From Corynebacterium sp. Marseille-P4321 (lineage in GTDB: Bacteria > Actinomycetota > Actinomycetes > Mycobacteriales > Mycobacteriaceae), in the NCBI RefSeq assembly GCF_903645305.1, contig NZ_CAHJXO010000001.1, positions 558,001 to 622,000 of the forward strand: a stretch of 64,000 nucleotides of DNA, written 5' to 3'. Both the position numbers and the translations under genes were made by a program. Below, piece by piece: positions 28,093-39,100 of this stretch. The notes below the pieces were generated by a model, which searched no databases, had not been told where the DNA came from, and saw only the letters and a list, made by a program, of their open reading frames with translations. Every line of letters begins with the position of its first letter. Position 1 is the stretch's first letter.

Positions 28093-30852
28093 GTGACTGA
28101 ACCGAATGAGCTGATTGGCACCAACCGCGCCGACGCGCTTCCGAAATCCTGGGAGCCGTCCGATCACGAGCAGCCGCTTTACGAAGGCTGGGTGAACGCC
28201 GGCTACTTCACCGCCGACGCCACCTCCGACAAACCGCCGTATTCGATCGTGCTGCCACCGCCGAACGTGACCGGCCAGCTGCACATGGGGCATGCGCTGG
28301 ACCACACGCTCATGGATTCCCTGGTGCGCCGAAAGCGCATGCAGGGCTACGAGGTCCTGTGGCTGCCGGGCATGGATCACGCCGGTATCGCCACCCAGAC
28401 GAAGGTCGAGGCGAAGCTGAAGGCCGAAGAGGGCAAGGACCGCTACGACTACGGCCGTGAGGAGTTCATCGACCGCGTCTGGGAGTGGAAGGAGCAGTAC
28501 GGCGGCACCATCACCACGCAGATGCGCGCGATTGGTGATTCGGTGGACTGGTCGCGCGAGCGCTTCACGCTTGACGAGGGACTCAACCGCGCCGTGGTGA
28601 CCATCTTTAAGCAGCTCTACGACGCGGGCATGATCTACCAGGACTACCGCCTGGTGAACTGGTCGCCGGTGCTGGAGACCGCAGTCTCCGACATCGAGGT
28701 GGTGTACAAGGACGTCGACGGCGAGTTCGTGTCCATCCGCTACGGCTCGCTCAACGACGATGAGCCGCACTTGGTGGTTGCCACCACGCGTGTCGAAACA
28801 ATGCTTGGCGACGTGGCTATCGCGGTGCACCCGGACGATGAGCGCTACGCGCACCTGGTGGGCCAGGAGTTTGACCACCCGCTGCGCGACGACTTGAAGC
28901 TCAAGGTCATTGCGGACGATTACGTGGATATGGAACTGGGTACCGGTGCCGTGAAGATCACGCCGGCGCACGACCCGAACGACTATGAGATGGGCCTGCG
29001 CCACAACCTGGACATGCCGATCATCATGGACAAGACCGGCCACATCGCCGACACGGGCACCGAGTTCGACGGCATGGACCGCTTCGAAGCTCGCGTGAAG
29101 GTGCGCGAGGCACTCGCGGAGCAGGGCCGCATTGTCAAGGAGGTGCGCCCGTACCCGCACTCCGTGGGGCACTCGGAGCGCTCCGGCGAGCCGATCGAGC
29201 CGCGCCTGTCCCTGCAGTGGTTTGTGAAGGTGAGCGAGCTCGCCCGCATGTCTGGCGAAGCCGTGCGCGAAGGCGACACGAAGATTCACCCGGCGTCGAT
29301 GGAGCAGCGCTACTTCGACTGGGTGGACAACATGCACGATTGGACGATTTCGCGCCAGCTGTGGTGGGGCCACCGCATCCCCATCTGGTACGGCCCGGAG
29401 GATGAAAACGGCAACCGTGACGTGGTGTGCTGCGGCCCGGACGAGGAGCCGCCGGCTGGCTACGAGCAGGACCCGGACGTGCTGGATACCTGGTTCTCGT
29501 CTGCGCTGTGGCCGTTTTCCACGATGGGTTGGCCGGATAAGACCCCGGATTTGGAGAAGTTTTATCCCACCACCGTGCTGGTCACCGCCTACGACATCCT
29601 GTTCTTCTGGGTGGCGCGCATGATGATGTTCGGTACCTTCGCCGGTACTCAGACCCCTGAGGTACTGGGCGAGGGCAAGGACGGCCGCCCCCAGATTCCG
29701 TTCGAGCACCTCTACCTGCACGGCTTGGTGCGCGACGAAAAGGGCCGCAAGATGTCGAAGTCCCTGGGCAACGGCATCGACCCGATGGATTGGGTGAACC
29801 GCTTCGGCGCCGACGCCCTGCGCTTCGCACTCGCACGTGGCGCGAACCCGGGCGTGGACCTGCCGATCGGCGAGGATAACGCCACGGCCGCCCGCAACTT
29901 CGCCACCAAGCTGTTCAACGCCACCAAGTTTGCGCTGATGAACGGCGCTGGCGTGGGGGAACTGCCGCCGCGCGAGGAGCTCACGGACGCGGACCGCTGG
30001 ATCCTGGACCGCGCGGAGGAACTACGCCAACAGGTGGACCGGTACTTGGACGACTACCAGTTCGCAAAGGCGAACGAGGCGATGTACCACTTCGCGTGGG
30101 ACGAGCTGTGTGACTGGTACCTGGAGATCGCAAAGACCCAGATCCCGCGCAGCGAGGCGGACACCGAAGCCTCCGGTGCAGCCGACGCGGAGCAAGCCCG
30201 CAACCGTGGGCGCAATACCCAGATTGTGCTGGGCCGTGTGCTCGACGTGGTGCTGCGTCTGTTGCACCCGACGATGCCGTTCGTCACCGAGGTGCTGTGG
30301 ACCACGCTCACCGGTGAAGAGACGCTCAACCGCGCCGCCTGGCCCACCGCAGACGACACCAACGGCGGGGCGGAGACCGACGTTGAGGCCCGCCGCCGCA
30401 TCGAAGACGCCGTGAAGCTGATCACCGAGCTGCGCCGCTTCCGCTCCGACCAGGGAGTGAAGCCGAGCCAGAAGGTGCCGGCGCGGATCGACTTCGCCTC
30501 CGCAGGCCTCGAGGCGCAGGAAGACCTGGTGCGCCAGATTGCCAAGGTGGAGGCGCCGGGGGAGGACTTCGTCTCGTCGGCAAGCATTGAAATGCGCCTG
30601 AGCAAGGCCAACCTGGACGTAGCGCTGGATACCTCCGGCACCGTCGACGTCGCCGCCGAGCGCAAGCGCCTGGAAAAGGAGCTGGCCGCAGCGGAGAAAG
30701 AGCTCGACACCACCGGCAAGAAGCTATCTAACGAGCAGTTCTTGGCCAACGCGCCGGAGGCCGTGGTGGAGAAGATCAAGACCCGCCAGAAGGTCGCGCA
30801 GGAAGAGTTCGAGCGCGTCACCGCGCGCATTGCCCAGCTTCCGGAGGCCTAG
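28093..30852 (+). CDS. valS: Valyl-tRNA synthetase
   Basis: A 919-residue class I aminoacyl-tRNA synthetase. The HIGH-type motif is HMGH (in [10 protein letters not shown], about residue 62), and KMSKS is at about 554 ([11 protein letters not shown]). The editing domain and the C-terminal coiled coil ([17 protein letters not shown]) are present. The start is taken as the leaderless GTG at 28093. Its stop overlaps the GTG start of folC by one base. Confidence 0.96.
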   Translation: MTEPNELIGTNRADALPKSWEPSDHEQPLYEGWVNAGYFTADATSDKPPYSIVLPPPNVTGQLHMGHALDHTLMDSLVRRKRMQGYEVLWLPGMDHAGIATQTKVEAKLKAEEGKDRYDYGREEFIDRVWEWKEQYGGTITTQMRAIGDSVDWSRERFTLDEGLNRAVVTIFKQLYDAGMIYQDYRLVNWSPVLETAVSDIEVVYKDVDGEFVSIRYGSLNDDEPHLVVATTRVETMLGDVAIAVHPDDERYAHLVGQEFDHPLRDDLKLKVIADDYVDMELGTGAVKITPAHDPNDYEMGLRHNLDMPIIMDKTGHIADTGTEFDGMDRFEARVKVREALAEQGRIVKEVRPYPHSVGHSERSGEPIEPRLSLQWFVKVSELARMSGEAVREGDTKIHPASMEQRYFDWVDNMHDWTISRQLWWGHRIPIWYGPEDENGNRDVVCCGPDEEPPAGYEQDPDVLDTWFSSALWPFSTMGWPDKTPDLEKFYPTTVLVTAYDILFFWVARMMMFGTFAGTQTPEVLGEGKDGRPQIPFEHLYLHGLVRDEKGRKMSKSLGNGIDPMDWVNRFGADALRFALARGANPGVDLPIGEDNATAARNFATKLFNATKFALMNGAGVGELPPREELTDADRWILDRAEELRQQVDRYLDDYQFAKANEAMYHFAWDELCDWYLEIAKTQIPRSEADTEASGAADAEQARNRGRNTQIVLGRVLDVVLRLLHPTMPFVTEVLWTTLTGEETLNRAAWPTADDTNGGAETDVEARRRIEDAVKLITELRRFRSDQGVKPSQKVPARIDFASAGLEAQEDLVRQIAKVEAPGEDFVSSASIEMRLSKANLDVALDTSGTVDVAAERKRLEKELAAAEKELDTTGKKLSNEQFLANAPEAVVEKIKTRQKVAQEEFERVTARIAQLPEA

Positions 30853-32402
30853 TGGCGGACAGCAACACCAACGACAGGGACAACCACAACGGCAACCAGG
30901 ACGAGTTCCTCGAGCTGCCTGATCTGGCGGAGTTGCCGGAGCTCGCCGAGCAGTTCGACATCACCCAGTCGGATTCTGGGTTCACGCTGAACCTCGGCGC
31001 GCCGGGCGAGGGTGAGGAGGAACCCGCGGCCCCGCGCGGCGTGAGCGAGCAGGACCTCGCGCAGCTTGCGCAGGTGGAGGCGGAACTTCGTGCGCGATGG
31101 CCCGAAACCAAGATCGATCCGAGCCTTGAGCGTATCGAGCTGCTTATGGACTACCTGGGTGAGCCGCAGAAATCGTTCAAGGTCATCCACGTCGCGGGCA
31201 CCAACGGCAAGACGTCCACGGTGCGGATGGTGGAGTCGCTGCTGCGCTCGTTCGGCAACCGGGTGGGGCGCACCACGAGTCCGCACCTGCAGTCGGTCAC
31301 GGAGCGCGTGGGCATTGACGGCGAGCCGATTCACCCCGCCGATTTCGTGCGCATCTACCGCGAGATCGAGCCGTACATCCAAATGGTGGACGAGCAAACC
31401 GGCACACCCATGAGCTACTTCGAGGTGATGGTGGCCATCGCGTACGCGGCGTTCGCCGACGCGCCCGTAGACGTCGCCGTCGTCGAAGTCGGCATGGGTG
31501 GCACGTGGGACGCGACGAACGTTGTCGACGCGGACGTGAACGTGATCATGCCGGTGGGGTTGGATCACACCGACTACCTCGGTGAGACGCTCGCGGAGAT
31601 CGCAGGCGAGAAGGCGGGCATCATCCGCAGACCTGAGGCGGTGGCAGTGATCGCCGACCAGGAACCGGAAGCGATGCGGGTGATTTTGGAACGCACCGTG
31701 GAAATCGGCGCGGCCGTCGCGTGTTTGGGCCAGGAGTTCACGGTGGAGGCTTCCGAGGTCGCAGTCGGCGGACAGACGGTGACGCTGCGCGGACTCGCTG
31801 GCACGTACGACGGAATTTTCCTTCCGTTGTCCGGCCCGCACCAGGCGCGCAACGCGGCGGTGGCGCTCGCCGCCGTCGAGGCGTTCCTCGGTGCGTCCGC
31901 AGAACGCCATTTAGACATAGACACAGTCCGGGAGGGCTTCGCGGCGACGACGTCGCCGGGCCGGCTGGAGCGCGTGCGCGCCACGCCCACGACGTTCATC
32001 GACGCCACCCACAACCCACACGGAGCCAGGGCGCTCGCCGCGGCACTTGAGCGCGACTTCGATTTCACCCGGCTTATCGGTGTGCTCGGCGTGCTGGATG
32101 ACAAGGACGCCCGTGGGATTTTCGAGGCGCTCGAACCCGTACTCACCGAGGTGGTCATCACCCAGAATTCGTCCCCGCGCGCCACCGACGCCTACGATCT
32201 GGCGGAAACCGCCCGCGAGGTCTTCGGCGACGAGCGCGTGCACGTCGAGGAGCACCTGCCCTCCGCCTACGAGCTCGCAGTGGAGCTCGCCGAGGAAGCG
32301 CTCGCTGAGGTGGGGGTGCAGTCCGGCTCCGGTGTGCTCGTTACGGGGTCGGTGGTTACCGCAGGAGAGGCCCGAGCCATATTTGGAAAGGACCCGCAAT
32401 GA
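30852..32402 (+). CDS. folC: Folylpolyglutamate synthase / dihydrofolate synthase
   Basis: A 516-residue FolC that adds glutamate to folates. The P-loop HVAGTNGKTSTVRM lies at about residue 114, later than usual, because of an N-terminal extension of roughly 65 acidic, poorly conserved residues (DEFLELPDLAELPELAEQF). VVEVGMGGTWDATNVVD and FIDATHNPHGARAL complete the Mur-ligase pattern. It overlaps valS by one base and DUF4233 by four, forming one operon. Confidence 0.94.
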   Translation: MADSNTNDRDNHNGNQDEFLELPDLAELPELAEQFDITQSDSGFTLNLGAPGEGEEEPAAPRGVSEQDLAQLAQVEAELRARWPETKIDPSLERIELLMDYLGEPQKSFKVIHVAGTNGKTSTVRMVESLLRSFGNRVGRTTSPHLQSVTERVGIDGEPIHPADFVRIYREIEPYIQMVDEQTGTPMSYFEVMVAIAYAAFADAPVDVAVVEVGMGGTWDATNVVDADVNVIMPVGLDHTDYLGETLAEIAGEKAGIIRRPEAVAVIADQEPEAMRVILERTVEIGAAVACLGQEFTVEASEVAVGGQTVTLRGLAGTYDGIFLPLSGPHQARNAAVALAAVEAFLGASAERHLDIDTVREGFAATTSPGRLERVRATPTTFIDATHNPHGARALAAALERDFDFTRLIGVLGVLDDKDARGIFEALEPVLTEVVITQNSSPRATDAYDLAETAREVFGDERVHVEEHLPSAYELAVELAEEALAEVGVQSGSGVLVTGSVVTAGEARAIFGKDPQ

Positions 32403-32866
32403 GTTCCCGCTTTTCGCCCAGGTCGCGACGCCCCGAGCCCGAGATGGGCCCGCTCGGCCCCGGCAAAGCACCGGTAAAAGACCCGATCCAGGGACTCCAC
32501 GGCGTGCTTGTGGGCACGCTGATCATGGAGGCCATCACGATCTTCCTCATCCTCACGGTGATTTTGAAGGTCAACGACGGGCAGTACTGGACCACCTTCA
32601 ACTGGGTCTACGTGACGATCGTTGGCCTCGCCCACGTGGTGGCGACATTCTTCCAGAAGAAGCCGTGGGCCCTGTGGCTCGACCTGGCCCTGCAGATCCC
32701 GTTGCTCATCGGTTTTTTCGTGCACTGGTCGGTGCCCGTGGTGGGCGTGATCTTCGGGTTCGTCTGGTTCCTGATTGTGAAGATGCGCTCCGAGATTCTG
32801 CAGCGCATGCGCCACGGCTACCTGGTCACCCAGCACCTGGGCACCTCAGAGGACCCGGCGCGCTGA
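32399..32866 (+). CDS. DUF4233 membrane protein
   Basis: A 155-residue protein with four predicted membrane segments (LVGTLIMEAITIFLILTVIL; WVYVTIVGLAHVVATFF; WLDLALQIPLLIGFFV; VVGVIFGFVWFLIV) and charged tails. It matches the DUF4233 family, almost always found directly after folC in actinobacteria. The ATG overlaps the folC stop (ATGA). Function unknown. Confidence 0.88.
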   Translation: MSSRFSPRSRRPEPEMGPLGPGKAPVKDPIQGLHGVLVGTLIMEAITIFLILTVILKVNDGQYWTTFNWVYVTIVGLAHVVATFFQKKPWALWLDLALQIPLLIGFFVHWSVPVVGVIFGFVWFLIVKMRSEILQRMRHGYLVTQHLGTSEDPAR

Positions 32867-32887
32867 CGCCGGCCGAACCGGAGATGC

Positions 32888-34369
32888 TTAAAGCGGCAGG
32901 TCGCGCAGTTTGCGCCGCAGGATCTTGCCCGCGGCGTTGCGCGGGATCTCCTCGACGAAGGTGACTTCGCGGACTTTCTTATAGGGGGTCACGCGCGCCG
33001 CCACCCAGTGCATGATCGTTTCTGCATCCAGGTTTGAGCCATTGCGCTTGACGACGAAGGCCCGGGGCACGTCTTCTTTTCCATATCCCTCGCCGCGGGT
33101 GTACGCGGCTACCGCCGCATCGTCGATATCCGGGTGGGTGAGCAGGAGTGCCTCTAACTCGGCCGGCGCGACCTGGAACCCGTGGTATTTGATGACGTCT
33201 TTGGCGCGGTCGACGATGTAGACGGTGCCGTCCTCGGCCACGCGCGCGATGTCGCCCGTGCGCAGCCAACCCCCGTGCAGCGCGCGGGCGGTGGCTTCCT
33301 CATTACGCAAGTATCCGCGCATGAGTTGGGGGCCGCGTACCTGCAACTCGCCGCGTTCGCCGTCTTCGACTTCCTCACCGGTGTCTAGGTCCACCACGCG
33401 GAATTCGGTGTTGGGCACGGCGAAACCAATGGAGCCGGGGCGGGATTTTCCGGCGATGCCCACGTGGGTGACGGGGGAGGACTCCGTGGTGCCGTAGCCC
33501 TGCAGGATGGTGGTGGTAAGGCGGCGTTCCACGGTGCGGGCGAGCTCCTCGTCGAGCGGGGCGGCCCCACAGACCATGTGCTTGGAGGCAGTAAACGCTT
33601 CCGGGTCCACCGAAGGGTGGTTCGCCAGGGCGATAGCGATTGGTGGCGCGATAAATGTCAGTTCGATGTCGTGCGCTCGGTGCGCTTCAACGAATTGCGG
33701 GAGGTCGAAGCGGGCCGCGGTGTACACGTGGCGCCCCGCGGCAAGCGAAGACAGCAGCAGCGTGTTCAGTCCGTAGATGTGCGAAAACGGCAGGGGAGCG
33801 GCCACCGGGATGTCACCGTCGATGCCACTGGCGGCCAGCGCAGCGTTGAACTGCGCGGCGTTGGTTGTGATGGAGCGATGCGTGAGCACAACACCTTTCT
33901 GGTGGCCGGTGGTGCCGGAGGAAAAGGGGATGGCCGCCACCGCATCCGGAGAGACAGGAGGCAATTCCGGGTGTGGCTCGGTCTCGCCCGCCGGCGCCGC
34001 GAGGTCGGCGGCTCTCACTGTGTCGGTCACTCCGGCGAGGCGGGCGAGGTGGCGCGCTTCAGCGTCGATAAGCGTGGGCCCGATCAAACACGCCGCGGCG
34101 CCAGTTGCCGAAATGGCGATGAACCCGACCGCGAAGTCGATGGAGTTGGGCTGGCGCAGCTCCACCACGGAGCCGGGGCCGATGCCACGGGCGGAAAGGC
34201 GGGCCACGGCAGCGTCGATAAGCAACTGCAACTGTGCGTAGGTGACGCTGCGACCTGTATCTAGCTCTGTGATGGCGGGGCGCTCGGGGTGCGCTGAAGG
34301 GCCGAAGACCGTGCCATACACGGTGTCCGCAGGCAGCGTAATGTCCGGCAACGGGCTGCGGTGAAGCAT
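32888..34369 (-). CDS. AMP-forming acyl-CoA synthetase / 4-coumarate-CoA-ligase-like
   Basis: A 493-residue ANL-superfamily adenylating enzyme. The A3 phosphate loop is FSSGTTGHQKGVVLTH (about 146-161), with GYGTTESSPVTHVG, LRTGDIARV, and a C-terminal lid ending with the catalytic Lys in PRNAAGKILRRKLRDL. It probably activates a carboxylic acid as acyl-CoA. Substrate unknown. TACGCT at 34377-34382 (minus) lies 7 bases before the ATG. Two GCTTATCGACG copies (34063-34073, 34213-34223) encode TLIDAE and LLIDAA. It interrupts the folC-ndk gene order on the opposite strand. Confidence 0.9.
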   Translation of the reverse strand: MLHRSPLPDITLPADTVYGTVFGPSAHPERPAITELDTGRSVTYAQLQLLIDAAVARLSARGIGPGSVVELRQPNSIDFAVGFIAISATGAAACLIGPTLIDAEARHLARLAGVTDTVRAADLAAPAGETEPHPELPPVSPDAVAAIPFSSGTTGHQKGVVLTHRSITTNAAQFNAALAASGIDGDIPVAAPLPFSHIYGLNTLLLSSLAAGRHVYTAARFDLPQFVEAHRAHDIELTFIAPPIAIALANHPSVDPEAFTASKHMVCGAAPLDEELARTVERRLTTTILQGYGTTESSPVTHVGIAGKSRPGSIGFAVPNTEFRVVDLDTGEEVEDGERGELQVRGPQLMRGYLRNEEATARALHGGWLRTGDIARVAEDGTVYIVDRAKDVIKYHGFQVAPAELEALLLTHPDIDDAAVAAYTRGEGYGKEDVPRAFVVKRNGSNLDAETIMHWVAARVTPYKKVREVTFVEEIPRNAAGKILRRKLRDLPL

Positions 34370-34404
34370 GGCCTAGAGCGTACGGCATGCGATATAAACG
34401 GGGC

Positions 34405-34716
34405 ATGCGCATCCTGTGTTTCGTCGTCGCCGGAATCTTCTCGCTCGTGGCGGTGTACTTCGCCTACGTGGAAACAGCGGCGCCCGACTGGGTGGGCGGC
34501 GTAGCCATCGTGGTGGCGGGGCTGTTCCTCGTGCTCGGTTTCTACGAGCAGTACAAGCGCCAGGAAGAACCCTCGCTGGAGCTCGACGCCGAGGAACGCG
34601 AGACGATCAAGCGAATGAAGAAGGAAGGCGACTTCCAGCTCGCGGTCAAGCAGGTGCAGATGTGGAAGCGGCACGCCTCGGCGGAGGACGCGGCACGCAT
34701 CGTGCGCGACGTTTAG
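34405..34716 (+). CDS. Small membrane protein of the folC-ndk interval
   Basis: A 103-residue protein with two membrane segments (ILCFVVAGIFSLVAVYFAYV and GGVAIVVAGLFLVLGFY) and a charged cytoplasmic helix (EERETIKRMKKEGDFQLAVKQVQMW). I recognise only its position before ndk in corynebacteria. ATG 34405 is preferred to 34387 because TATAAA (34393-34398) lies 6 bases before it. Confidence 0.75.
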   Translation: MRILCFVVAGIFSLVAVYFAYVETAAPDWVGGVAIVVAGLFLVLGFYEQYKRQEEPSLELDAEERETIKRMKKEGDFQLAVKQVQMWKRHASAEDAARIVRDV

Positions 34717-34727
34717 CACGCCTTCAG

Positions 34728-34749
34728 ATAAGCCCGGGATAAGCCCGGG
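34728..34749 (+). repeat. 11-bp tandem duplication upstream of ndk
   Basis: ATAAGCCCGGG occurs twice head to tail (34728-34738 and 34739-34749). Each unit contains the palindrome CCCGGG. It lies about 40 bases before the ndk start, so it could be an operator or a recent slippage duplication. Confidence 0.85.
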
Positions 34750-34786
34750 ATGTCAGCGTTGCAGTGTGTAGGTAAGATTCAGCGTT

Positions 34787-35197
34787 ATGACTGAACGTAC
34801 TTTGATTCTGATCAAGCCGGACGGTGTGGCCAACGGCCACGTCGGTGAAATCATCACCCGCATCGAGCGCAAGGGCCTCAAACTGGTGGAGATGGACCTG
34901 CGCACCGCCGACCGCGAGACCGCTGAGAAGCATTACGCTGAGCACGCCGACAAGCCGTTCTTCGGCGAGCTGGTGGACTTCATTACCTCCGCTCCGCTGG
35001 TTGCGGGCATCGTCGAGGGTGAGTCCGCGATCGCTGCATGGCGTCAGCTGGCTGGCGGCACCCACCCGGTGGAGAAGGCCACCCCGGGCACCATCCGCGG
35101 TGACTTCGCGCTGACCGTCGGCGAGAACGTCGTGCACGGCTCGGATTCCCCGGAATCCGCTGAGCGCGAGATTGCCATCTGGTTCCCGAACCTGTAG
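34787..35197 (+). CDS. ndk: Nucleoside diphosphate kinase
   Basis: A 136-residue enzyme that equalises NTP and dNTP pools. The phosphorylated His is 117 in NVVHGSDS, and the N-terminus [11 protein letters not shown] is canonical. TAAGAT at 34773-34778 lies 8 bases before the ATG, so the transcript is probably leaderless. A terminator follows. Confidence 0.98.
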   Translation: MTERTLILIKPDGVANGHVGEIITRIERKGLKLVEMDLRTADRETAEKHYAEHADKPFFGELVDFITSAPLVAGIVEGESAIAAWRQLAGGTHPVEKATPGTIRGDFALTVGENVVHGSDSPESAEREIAIWFPNL

Positions 35198-35217
35198 TTC
35201 ACGCGCATCATTCACGG

Positions 35218-35246
35218 CGCCGCAGCCCGGATGGGCTGTGGCGTTT
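35218..35246 (+). terminator. Terminator of ndk
   Basis: An 11-bp stem (CGCCGCAGCCC with GGGCTGTGGCG, one G-T pair), a 4-base loop and TTT. Confidence 0.8.
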
Positions 35247-35291
35247 CGCGCATTTTGGGGAGTGCTCCTCACTTCGCCGGTCTTGGCCCCT

Positions 35292-35320
35292 ACGATAATG
35301 TATAACGTTTATTGCATGTA
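35292..35320 (+). promoter_or_regulatory. AT-rich imperfect palindrome before TetR gene
   Basis: The region around ATAATGTATAACGTTTATTG is strikingly AT-rich for this genome and centred on AACGTT with partly symmetric arms. It is a candidate promoter with an autoregulatory TetR operator, about 50-70 bases before the gene. Confidence 0.35.
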
Positions 35321-35363
35321 TTTGGTAACCGTCCCGCGATAAGGGGAGAAGGGAAGCACTACG

Positions 35364-35924
35364 GTGGAAATGCGCTCGGAGCAGTCACGCGCGGTGGAGA
35401 AGCGGAAGTCGATTCTGCGAGCCGCTACTGAGTTGCTGCTTTCCGAAGGCCTCAAAGGGGTCACACACCGACAAGTTGCCTCCGCTGCGGGCGTGCCCGT
35501 CGGCTCGATCGGTTACTACTACTCCACGCGCGAGAAGCTCATCGCTACCTGTTTCGAGCAACTTGCCGCTACCCGCCAAGTTGCTTACGAGAACGCGATG
35601 AGCGGGAGGGTGGACTTGACCGATCCGGTGCAATTCGCCGAGTCGGTGGTGGATGTCATCTCGTGCGGGCGCCCCCACCGCACCCGTGAGCTATCCAGCG
35701 CGTTTATCGACGCGCAGCGCGAGGGTGGCGAAGTGGAACAGCTTGTGGAACGCACTTTGACTCAGCTGCGCTCGATGCTCACCGAGATGATGGGCCGCGC
35801 AGGTGTGGAGGGCATTACCTCCTCAAGGGTGCTGCAGATGGTCATCGGCACAGCGCTTACGGAGGAGCACCCGACCGCGCCGGTTGCGGCCGTGACGGAT
35901 CTGCTGCGTCTCGCCGAACACTAA
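35364..35924 (+). CDS. TetR family transcriptional regulator
   Basis: A 186-residue TetR-type regulator. The helix-turn-helix spans KGVTHRQVASAAGVPVGSIGYYYSTREKLI (residues about 31-60). The C-terminal half is the usual helical ligand-binding and dimer domain. The start is GTG 35364 (GGGAAG about 9 bases upstream) or ATG 35370 two codons later. No enzyme or transporter is adjacent to suggest its target. Confidence 0.82.
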   Translation: MEMRSEQSRAVEKRKSILRAATELLLSEGLKGVTHRQVASAAGVPVGSIGYYYSTREKLIATCFEQLAATRQVAYENAMSGRVDLTDPVQFAESVVDVISCGRPHRTRELSSAFIDAQREGGEVEQLVERTLTQLRSMLTEMMGRAGVEGITSSRVLQMVIGTALTEEHPTAPVAAVTDLLRLAEH

Positions 35925-35984
35925 GCGCGATTGGCAGGAGCAAACGGCCCGCCTACGGCATTGGGACTTTTGCTGTGCAACAAT

Positions 35985-36164
35985 GGGCGGCAAGTGTCTC
36001 GCATGAGGACTTGCCCGCACAGGCAGGTTTGAGTGGGGTGACGCTGACGAACTTTTCACGCTCCCGCGAGCGCACAGTGCACCGCGCGGCCGCTATCGGC
36101 GATGACCGCCAGCGCCCGGTGCTTGTCGGATGCCCGCGGCTTAGAAAAATTGGAGAGTGCCGTT
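35985..36164 (+). promoter_or_regulatory. Probable long 5' leader of rne
   Basis: A CAACAAT element near 35979-35985 is followed by about 180 bases without a gene before the rne start. It contains a CGCTC-CCGC-GAGCG hairpin (36059-36072). In E. coli rne the leader mediates autoregulation. Here that is only an analogy. Confidence 0.35.
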
Positions 36165-39100
36165 TTGGCTCAGCAAGAGGATACGACCGACGCAGCGAAC
36201 GCGAACGCGACGGACAGCGCCAGCGCCAGCGCCGGCGCCGGCGAGAAAGACGACAAGGGCACTGCCCAGGCAGCTGGCTCGCGCCGAGCGAGCCACAAGG
36301 CCACAAAGAAGGCAGTAAAGAAGACCGCCAAGAAAGCGGCGAAGAAAAGCGCGAAAAAGACAGCCAAGAAGACTGCCAAGAAATCTACGAAGCGCGCAAC
36401 CACCAAGGTGGAGCCGCAGGTTGAGGCCGCGCCGAACCCGTACGCAGACTTCGACCGCTCGAAGCTTGCAGACAAAACGCGTGTATTCAACCTTGCTAAA
36501 GAGCTTGGTGTGCCGTCGAAGGAACTGGTGGTCGCGCTCGCCGATATCGGTTTAGTGAAGGTCGCGCAGTCCACACTCACGCGCGCGGAGAGCGAGCAGC
36601 TTCTCGACGCGCTGGCGGCTACAACCCCCGCCACCAAACCGGCTGAGGCTGAACAGGAGGCGGACCAGAAAATCCGTCAGCGCGTGCGCAAGGATGTGGA
36701 AAACGAGATCCACCAGATTGAGAAGAAGGTGGACGACGAGCTAGGCGCGGACGACCAGGAAGAGACCTCCGAGAAGCAATCGGACCTGCTCACCGACGTT
36801 GAGCCGGAGGTAACTCCGGCACCGGAGGAAGAGGAGGTTTCAGCTACTCGTGCCCCGGTGTTCAAGGCACCGCAGCGAAGCAAGCGTCGCCGGGCGAGCC
36901 GCAGCAGCGGCGACACACAGCTAGAGCAGGACGGCACGCAGCGCGACGCTGCACAGCCGACCAAGGCTGAGGAAGCGTCCAAGGCTGGAAAAGCAGCGGA
37001 CGCAGCGGAACGTAGCGAGGCTACGGCGTCGGCCGGCGAGCAGGACCAAGAGCAGGGGGCGGGCGCCGGCTCGAAGCGCAACCGCCGCCGCCGGAGCCGC
37101 CGCAGCCGTAACGACGACAACCGGGCGCCGGAGGACACCCCTGCGCTTGCGGACACCCTCGTCGGTGAGGACATCGGGGAGGACCTGGTGGACGCCAGCG
37201 CAGATGCTGCCGCCAGCGCTGATGACGCAGATACCGCCGATGGGCCCGACCTTGCGGAAGATGTCGAGGCCATTGAAGAGCCGAAGGCGATCAAGGGTTC
37301 GTCGCGACTCGAGGCGCAGCGCCGCCGCCGCTCGGAGAAACGCGAAGAGCAGCGCAAGCGCAGCCGAATTGTGAGCCAGGCGGAGTTTTTGGCACGTCGC
37401 GAGTCCGTCACCCGTCACATGGTGGTGCGCGAGCGCGACCGCCACGACGGCCAGGGCCGCATCACGCAGGTTGGTGTGCTGGAAGACGGGCTACTGGTGG
37501 AGCACTTCGTCACGTCTGACTCGCAGGCGTCGATGATTGGCAACATCTACCTCGGCCGCGTGCAGAACGTGCTGCCCAGCATGGAGGCGGCCTTCATCGA
37601 CATCGGACAGGGCCGCAACGGCGTGCTCTACGCCAGCGAGGTGGATTGGAAGACAGCGGGCCTTGGCGGGCGCTCCCGCCGCATCGAGCACGCATTGAAG
37701 TCCGGCGACCAGGTGCTGGTGCAGGTGACCAAGGATCCGGTCGGCCACAAGGGCGCGCGACTGTCCACGCAGATCTCGCTCGCAGGACGCTACCTGGTGT
37801 ACGTTCCGGGCGGCCGCAGCGCGGGTATCTCCCGCAAGCTGCCCGGGCCGGAGCGCAAGCGTCTCAAGGAGATCCTGAACAACGTCGTCCCGGGTAAGGG
37901 CGGCGCGATCATCCGCACCGCAGCAGAAGGCGTGTCCGAGGAGGCCATTGCCGCAGACGTGAACCGCCTGCACAACCAGTGGACGGCCATCCAAAAGCAG
38001 GCGGAGAAGGAGAAAAACTCCAAGGGCGCGAAGCCGGTGACGCTCTACGAGGAGCCGAACCTTCTGGTCAAGGTGGTCCGCGACCTGTTCAACGAGGACT
38101 TCACTTCGCTGGTGGTCGACGGTAAGAAGGCGTGGAACACCGTCCACGCGTACGTCCAGTCCGTCGCCCCCGACCTGGTGGATCGTCTGGAGAAATTCGA
38201 CCGCGGTGCCCACGGCGGCAAGGATGCGTTCGAGGCGCACCGCGTCGACGAGCAGCTGCAGAAGGCACTCTCCCGCGTGGTGTGGCTGCCGTCTGGTGGC
38301 ACGCTGGTCATCGACCGCACTGAGGCGATGACGGTGATCGACGTCAACACCGGCAAGTTCACCGGCTCCGGCGGCTCGCTGGAGGAGACGGTGACGTCGA
38401 ACAACCTCGAGGCGGCGGAGGAAATCGTGCGCCAGATCCGTCTGCGCGACATCGGCGGCATGATCATCATCGACTTCATCGACATGATCCTGCCGGAGAA
38501 TCAGGATTTGGTGCTGCGCCGACTCAACGAGGCCCTCGGCCGCGATCGCACGAAGCATCAGGTTTCCGAGGTCACTTCGCTGGGGCTGGTGCAAATGACG
38601 CGCAAGCGCCTGGGTACCGGACTGCTAGAGACGTTCTCCACGCGTTGCGAATGCTGCGAGGGCCGCGGTGTGATCCTCACCGACGACCCGGTCGACCAGG
38701 ACACCGCGCGCACCGGCCTCTTCGACAAGCCCGAGGGTGACAAGGGCAGGGGCAAGCGCCGCGGCAAGGGCGACAGCAACAGCCAGGAGAAGCCGCAGGG
38801 CGGCAAGGGTGCTAAGAAGCAGTCGCTTAACGACGACGAGATGGACGACCTGCTCGATTCCATCTTCTCCGAAGATTCCTCCGAGACCTCTGGGACCTCA
38901 GGGGAAAACGGGGACGGTGAGAAGCGCCGTTCGCGTCGCCGTGGCCGCCGCGGAGGGTCACGCGGCCGAGGTCGCACCGGACAGGACCAGAGCCCGGAGT
39001 CGAACCAGGGCTCGGACCAGAGCTCGGGCCAGGACACGAACCAGGACTCGGAGCAGCGGGAGCGGCCGAGCGGAGAGCGGACCACCGAGCGCGCTTCCGG

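Noticed and set aside
36102-36164. ATG at 36102 as the rne start
   Set aside because: No Shine-Dalgarno or leaderless hexamer precedes it, whereas TTG 36165 has GGAGAG at 7 bases.
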